Origin: LW40-45 sp048883105
GTDB taxonomy: Archaea > Asgardarchaeota > Lokiarchaeia > Sigyniarchaeales > SOKP01
Length of the DNA: 17,598 nucleotides
Reading direction: 5' to 3'
Assembly (NCBI GenBank): GCA_048883105.1
Contig: JBHLQY010000053.1
Span: 1-17,598, forward strand
Both the position numbers and the translations under genes were made by a program. Each line of letters starts with the position of its first letter. The stretch's first letter is position 1. This document shows, piece after piece, positions 14,262-17,598 of the stretch. Under the pieces are notes generated by a model. That model saw nothing but the letters and a program-made list of their open reading frames with translations. It was not told the DNA's origin and searched no databases.

Positions 14262-15188
14262 ATGGAATTGTTCCAAGTATTTCGGGACAATCAAAAGAAT
14301 TTATTTTGCCAATTTAAAAAGAGTGAAGAAGAAAAACTAAAAATTCTTCCAGAAACGGTAAAACGCGTGAATATTCGATTTGAAATTAATAGACGAGATG
14401 CTTGCCTTAAAAATCCTCCATCTTTAATTTCTATTAAAAATTTCTATTTCTTCAAAGATTTTATAATCTTTACCATTGATCTAAATGAAATATTTGATCT
14501 TGACGGATTAATAATAAAAATATTGCATTTAACAGTTTTTTTACAATCAAATAAAAGAATAGAAATATCAGTAGATAGAAAATTTGAATTGTCTGAGATT
14601 TGTCTTGACAAAGATTTCAATTTGGAAAATGGTAACGAAAATTTCTTTACGCAGGAAAGGATTTATCGTGAGCGTAAAACAGATTATAAAAAAAATAAAC
14701 AAAAAGATACTTTTATTTATGAAAAGAACCAATTGAAGAAAATTTCCCAAAACAATATTATAATGGCGACAATTCGTGAAAATAACAAAAGATTGAAAAA
14801 TATAGAAAACCAATTAGAAACAGTCAATACAACATTAAAAAATATATCATTTAATAATTTTAATTATGTCTCTCAAGATCCACCAAGGAGAGGTGCACCC
14901 CAGAGAGGAATCGAGAGAATAAAGAAAGTAAATGGGCCAATATCAAACTTAGCTCTAAAACCTCCTGGATACTTGTATTTTTTACCCGAATTAAAAACTC
15001 TGGTGAATAACAGCGAAAGATTTAAAAATTTCTTAAAACCGATGAGTAAGGAAGAATTAAGTGCGATTACTCTCGATGATGATGAATTAAATGAAAAACA
15101 AATAGATCTTTTTAATCGCCAAAAAGAGAGTACAAAAGTCAAGCAAACAAAACAAATTAAGTTGAAAAACTTAAAAATACCGAAATAA
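14262..15188 (+). CDS. Unknown protein with central coiled coil and Pro/Arg/Gly linker
   Basis: I do not recognise this 308-residue protein. Residues 1-120 appear globular and beta-rich (RVNIRFEINRRDACL, FYFFKDFIIFTIDL). Residues about 120-168 are Lys/Arg/Asn-rich. Residues about 170-197 (IRENNKRLKNIENQLETV) are a short coiled coil, probably for oligomerisation. A basic linker, DPPRRGAPQRGIERIKK (about 206-222), follows. Then comes a compact, conserved-looking C-terminal stretch with KPPGYLYFLPELKTLV and FLKPMSKEELSAITLDDDEL (about 233-275), and a Lys-rich tail. No signal peptide or membrane segment is present. It is the first of four rightward genes, and the next starts 64 bases later, so shared transcription with the deoxyribosyltransferase-like gene and the GPN-loop GTPase is possible but unproven. 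Confidence 0.6.
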   Translation: MELFQVFRDNQKNLFCQFKKSEEEKLKILPETVKRVNIRFEINRRDACLKNPPSLISIKNFYFFKDFIIFTIDLNEIFDLDGLIIKILHLTVFLQSNKRIEISVDRKFELSEICLDKDFNLENGNENFFTQERIYRERKTDYKKNKQKDTFIYEKNQLKKISQNNIIMATIRENNKRLKNIENQLETVNTTLKNISFNNFNYVSQDPPRRGAPQRGIERIKKVNGPISNLALKPPGYLYFLPELKTLVNNSERFKNFLKPMSKEELSAITLDDDELNEKQIDLFNRQKESTKVKQTKQIKLKNLKIPK

Positions 15189-15252
15189 TTGACTATAAAA
15201 TCAGATTCGTTAGTAAATTTAAATAAAAAGCAATTATTTTTAATTATTATTT

Positions 15253-15651
15253 ATGGAGAAAAAGCGATTAAATCAAGAATTCTTGGACGAATTCAAAAAT
15301 TATGATTTTTCAAAAATAATTGAAAATAAAATTTACTTAGTAGGCTCAATAACTAAGGCGAAAGATTATTTTATTAAAATTGAATCAATCTTGCAAATTA
15401 TTTATAAGAAATTAGTTTCAATTTGTTCAGTTGATGGCCTTTTGAATAAAAATTTATTTTCTTCAGATGAGTGGGATAAATTGCAAGAAATTGCCATTAG
15501 AAAATTGAATGAACAGGAAGCAATTTTGGTTTTAGATGTGGAAAATTACATAGGGGATCAAACAAGAGAAGAAATTGAATATTTTGAAACCCAATTAAAG
15601 CGACCAATTTATTATTTATCAAATTTAGAAATATTAAGTAGAGGGCGTTAA
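15253..15651 (+). CDS. Nucleoside 2-deoxyribosyltransferase-like protein
   Basis: This 132-residue protein shows the pattern of small nucleoside deoxyribosyltransferase-like Rossmann proteins. It has an early strand with KIYLVGSIT (residues 26-34), where family members read 'IYLAGS'. A C-terminal VLDVENYIGDQTREEIEYFETQ then matches the family's hydrophobic strand, YIG turn, Thr and Glu-Ile-Glu-Tyr helix, ending KRPIYYLS. In the enzymes a Glu in that helix is catalytic. Here E109/E110 or E112 could serve. Many relatives have no proven substrate. The stop codon TAA is at 15649-15651, and the GPN-loop GTPase continues in the very same frame only one codon later. A GAGGG at 15641-15645, inside the end of this gene, may serve as the ribosome site of the next. 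Confidence 0.65.
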   Translation: MEKKRLNQEFLDEFKNYDFSKIIENKIYLVGSITKAKDYFIKIESILQIIYKKLVSICSVDGLLNKNLFSSDEWDKLQEIAIRKLNEQEAILVLDVENYIGDQTREEIEYFETQLKRPIYYLSNLEILSRGR

Positions 15652-15654
15652 AAA

Positions 15655-16431
15655 ATTCTATTAAATTATTTTATTGGAACAGCGGGAAGCGGAAAATCTA
15701 CGCTTACTGGAGAATTAAAAGATTACATAATTAACCGAGATCCAGAAGTATCTGCTATAACGCTGAATTTAGATCCAGGTGTCAAGATTATTCCCTATGC
15801 TCCAGATATAGATATTAGAGATTTTATTGTACTCGACGAGGTTATGGAAGAATATGGATTAGGTCCTAATGGTGCGATGATACTGGCCTCAGATTTAATG
15901 GTTAATTATTTAGACGACTTAAAGGATGAGATCGACGAGTTTAATTCTGATTGGGTTTTAGTTGATACTGCCGGTCAATTGGAACTCTTTGCCTTCAGAG
16001 AAACGGGGCCATTAATAGCAAGTTCTTTAGGATTTGGTGATATACAACGGTCTGTATCTTTCCTTTTCGATTCAAATTTTGTTCTTAGACCAAACGGTTT
16101 TATATCAACATTATTATTAGCAGCCTCGGTTCAATTTCGGTTTAGAAAAATTCCCCTAATTAATATTCTTTCCAAGGTAGACTTATTAGATGATGACCAA
16201 ATAGACATGATCGTTAATTGGAGCCAAGATTTTCAAGCTCTGGAAGATTCTACAAGTGAGAGAGAAAAAGGGTTAATAAGAGAATTATCAATGGATTTAT
16301 CTGAGGTGTTTATTCAAATGGGATCAACTGCGGAATTAATTTCCTGTACTAATAGAGAAGAAAATGGTCTTGATCTATTATTTGGAAGTTTACAAAGAGT
16401 TTTTGATTCTGATAAATCGAGGTTTTATTAA
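15655..16431 (+). CDS. GPN-loop GTPase, apparently starting on ATT
   Basis: This protein of about 258 residues belongs to the GPN-loop GTPases, dimeric proteins whose eukaryotic relatives (Npa3/Gpn1-3) help assemble RNA polymerase II. The P-loop GTAGSGKST is at residues 8-16. The Gly-Pro-Asn insertion that names the family is at 70-72 (LGPNGA). The switch motif DTAGQLE starts at 104, and the base-recognition motif SKVD is at 173-176. Length and the start-to-P-loop distance match archaeal relatives such as the Pyrococcus protein. Between the upstream stop (15651) and the P-loop no ATG, GTG or TTG exists in frame. ATT at 15655, nine bases after a GAGGG, is the only start that leaves a normal N-terminus. 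Starting at the ATG at 15844 would remove the P-loop. A sequencing error or stop-codon readthrough are alternatives. Confidence 0.85.
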   Translation: MLLNYFIGTAGSGKSTLTGELKDYIINRDPEVSAITLNLDPGVKIIPYAPDIDIRDFIVLDEVMEEYGLGPNGAMILASDLMVNYLDDLKDEIDEFNSDWVLVDTAGQLELFAFRETGPLIASSLGFGDIQRSVSFLFDSNFVLRPNGFISTLLLAASVQFRFRKIPLINILSKVDLLDDDQIDMIVNWSQDFQALEDSTSEREKGLIRELSMDLSEVFIQMGSTAELISCTNREENGLDLLFGSLQRVFDSDKSRFY

Positions 16432-16510
16432 TTTTTCTTAAGATTTAAGTAAATTAGATTAATTTCATTAATTAAATTGAAACTTAAAAAGATTCATAGC
16501 GTAAATAAGA

Positions 16511-17598
16511 ATGAAAATTATTGGTCCTATTGCTGGAATTGGCTCTAGATTACGTCCCTTCACTTTAAGCAAGCCAAAAGCTTTTATTAGAGTTGCCGGA
16601 AAAACGGTTCTTGACCATATTCTTACTAAATTTACAAATACTTTTGAACCTGATACCGAATTAATTCTTATTGTTGGATATAAAAAACGGCAGATAATAA
16701 ATTATATCTCTAAAAATTATAGCGATAAATTTAAACTTACTTTTATCGAACAAATCCCTCGAGGCTACACTGATAATGTGCCATATTATTGGGGATTAGG
16801 GGAAGCTGTATATTTAGCTCATAAAAGATTTGAAGATAAAGAATCCACTAATTCTGAAGAAAATAAAAGAGAAGGAGCGCTTATTTTTCTAGGAGATATG
16901 ATTTTACTTGATGAGTATTCGTATGTAATGATGAGATATTATGAATCTGATGTAGATGGAATAATAACAGTCATGAAAGTTCCTAAGGAAGACGCAAGTT
17001 CCTATGGTGTTGTTGTCATAGATGAAAATAATATTATTACGAAAATGGTTGAAAAGCCACCAACGTTCATTTCAGATTTAGCAATCGCAGGTATATACGC
17101 TTTTTCAAATTCAGCAGCTAAAGCTCTTTTTATAAATATTAAAAAATATTTGGATCAGAGAACGGAACAGTCAAAAGAAATTTATATGACGGAAAGTATG
17201 CAGGATTTAGTTGATCAGGGTTTTAAAATTGCAGCGGTAGAGTTAAAAAGGGGGATACTCGATTTTGGAAGGCCTTCAGAAGTGTTAAATGGTAATCGAT
17301 TTCTTTTAGAACATCAATCCATTAAAAAAGAAGAATTAGAGACTTCAAATATCTCTGTGGAGAAAAGTTTTATAAAAAATCCAAATTATATTGGAAGGAA
17401 TACTAAAATCATAAATTCTATTATAGGCCCATACGTTTCAATAGGAAAGAATTGTATTATTAAAAATTCAATCTTAGAAAGCTGTGTAATCGAAAAAAGT
17501 AATACGCTTACAAATATAATAACTAAAAATTCTATCATTGGTAGTAATGTAAAAGTTGAGAATATAAGTAAAGATAATTTAATTATTGGTGATAAGAG
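16511..17598 (+). CDS. Sugar-phosphate nucleotidyltransferase with left-handed beta-helix tail (partial, 3' end missing)
   Basis: The frame from ATG 16511 is open to the window edge (362 complete codons). The N-terminal signature IAGIGSRLRPFTLSKPKAF (residues 7-25) is the nucleotide-binding and catalytic motif of glucose-1-phosphate thymidylyltransferase, UTP-glucose-1-phosphate and mannose-1-phosphate guanylyltransferase relatives. K23 is the conserved lysine. FLGDM near residue 127-131 is the metal-binding Asp strand, and VEKPP marks the sugar site. DFGRPSEVL follows near residue 255. After about residue 285 there are hexapeptide repeats (YIGRNTKIINSIIGPYVSIG, then NCIIKNSILESC), forming a left-handed beta-helix as in GlmU and dTDP-glucose synthase-type proteins. 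It activates a sugar for glycan, S-layer or lipid glycosylation. Which nucleotide and sugar cannot be told. It lies 79 bases past the GPN-loop gene. Confidence 0.88.
   Translation, partial: MKIIGPIAGIGSRLRPFTLSKPKAFIRVAGKTVLDHILTKFTNTFEPDTELILIVGYKKRQIINYISKNYSDKFKLTFIEQIPRGYTDNVPYYWGLGEAVYLAHKRFEDKESTNSEENKREGALIFLGDMILLDEYSYVMMRYYESDVDGIITVMKVPKEDASSYGVVVIDENNIITKMVEKPPTFISDLAIAGIYAFSNSAAKALFINIKKYLDQRTEQSKEIYMTESMQDLVDQGFKIAAVELKRGILDFGRPSEVLNGNRFLLEHQSIKKEELETSNISVEKSFIKNPNYIGRNTKIINSIIGPYVSIGKNCIIKNSILESCVIEKSNTLTNIITKNSIIGSNVKVENISKDNLIIGDK

Noticed and set aside
14873..15142. Antisense open frame of 89 codons opposite the unknown protein at 14262-15188
   Set aside because: Its composition is the complement of the sense gene's charged residues, and no ribosome site or motif is seen.
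15844..16431. GPN-loop GTPase starting at the ATG at 15844
   Set aside because: This start omits the P-loop GTAGSGKST, which is intact and in frame upstream, so the gene begins near 15655.
1..17598. CRISPR arrays, insertion sequences or direct repeats
   Set aside because: Reading through the intergenic spaces showed no regularly spaced repeats, transposase or terminal inverted repeats. The T- and A-rich tracts are background or terminators.

Overview
The window is strongly AT-rich and densely coded, with short intergenic spaces. It reads as archaeal chromosome. It has an intron-bearing tRNA-Trp without an encoded CCA, an eS30 ribosomal protein gene, a GPN-loop GTPase, methanofuran-biosynthesis genes, TATA-like promoter elements and poly-T terminators. 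Three things point to an Asgard archaeon close to Lokiarchaeia: a selenocysteine-containing SelD with a eukaryote-like SECIS candidate in its 3' UTR, an MIT-like domain protein, and large HEAT/coiled-coil proteins. This placement is inferred from content, not from a phylogeny.

Layout. 75-1895: mfnF-mfnE, two methanofuran biosynthesis genes in tandem, then a poly-T stop. 2037-3103: two hot-dog (MaoC-like) hydratase genes that look like subunits of one enzyme, then a long poly-T tract. 3236-6181: a 981-residue HEAT/coiled-coil/beta-domain protein. 6288-7313: selD, read through an in-frame UGA, with a SECIS-like RNA directly after its stop. 7422-8213 (minus): a CinA/MoaB-fold protein. 8301-8882: a conserved-looking protein of unknown function. 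8884-9561 (minus): an MIT-like plus zinc-ribbon protein. 9751-11628: a TPR-rich protein. 11645-11848 (minus): eS30 with an apparently leaderless promoter. 12095-12197: tRNA-Trp. 12292-12816: an ICMT/PEMT-like membrane methyltransferase. 12870-13250: a SpoIIAA/STAS-like protein. 13271-14077 (minus): a solitary DNA methyltransferase. 14262-16431: a rightward set made of an unknown protein, a deoxyribosyltransferase-like protein and a GPN-loop GTPase that seems to start on ATT. From 16511: a sugar-phosphate nucleotidyltransferase cut by the window end.

How the parts fit. MfnE and MfnF supply methanofuran, the first C1 carrier of the archaeal tetrahydromethanopterin branch of the Wood-Ljungdahl pathway. 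SelD supplies selenophosphate for selenocysteine synthesis and itself appears to need selenocysteine, a self-dependency known from other organisms. The MIT-like protein could connect to ESCRT-type membrane remodelling. The remaining genes are housekeeping or unassigned. The strongest unusual signal is the selD/SECIS unit. No CRISPR array, insertion sequence or prophage was seen, and no stretch longer than 300 bases lacks a gene.
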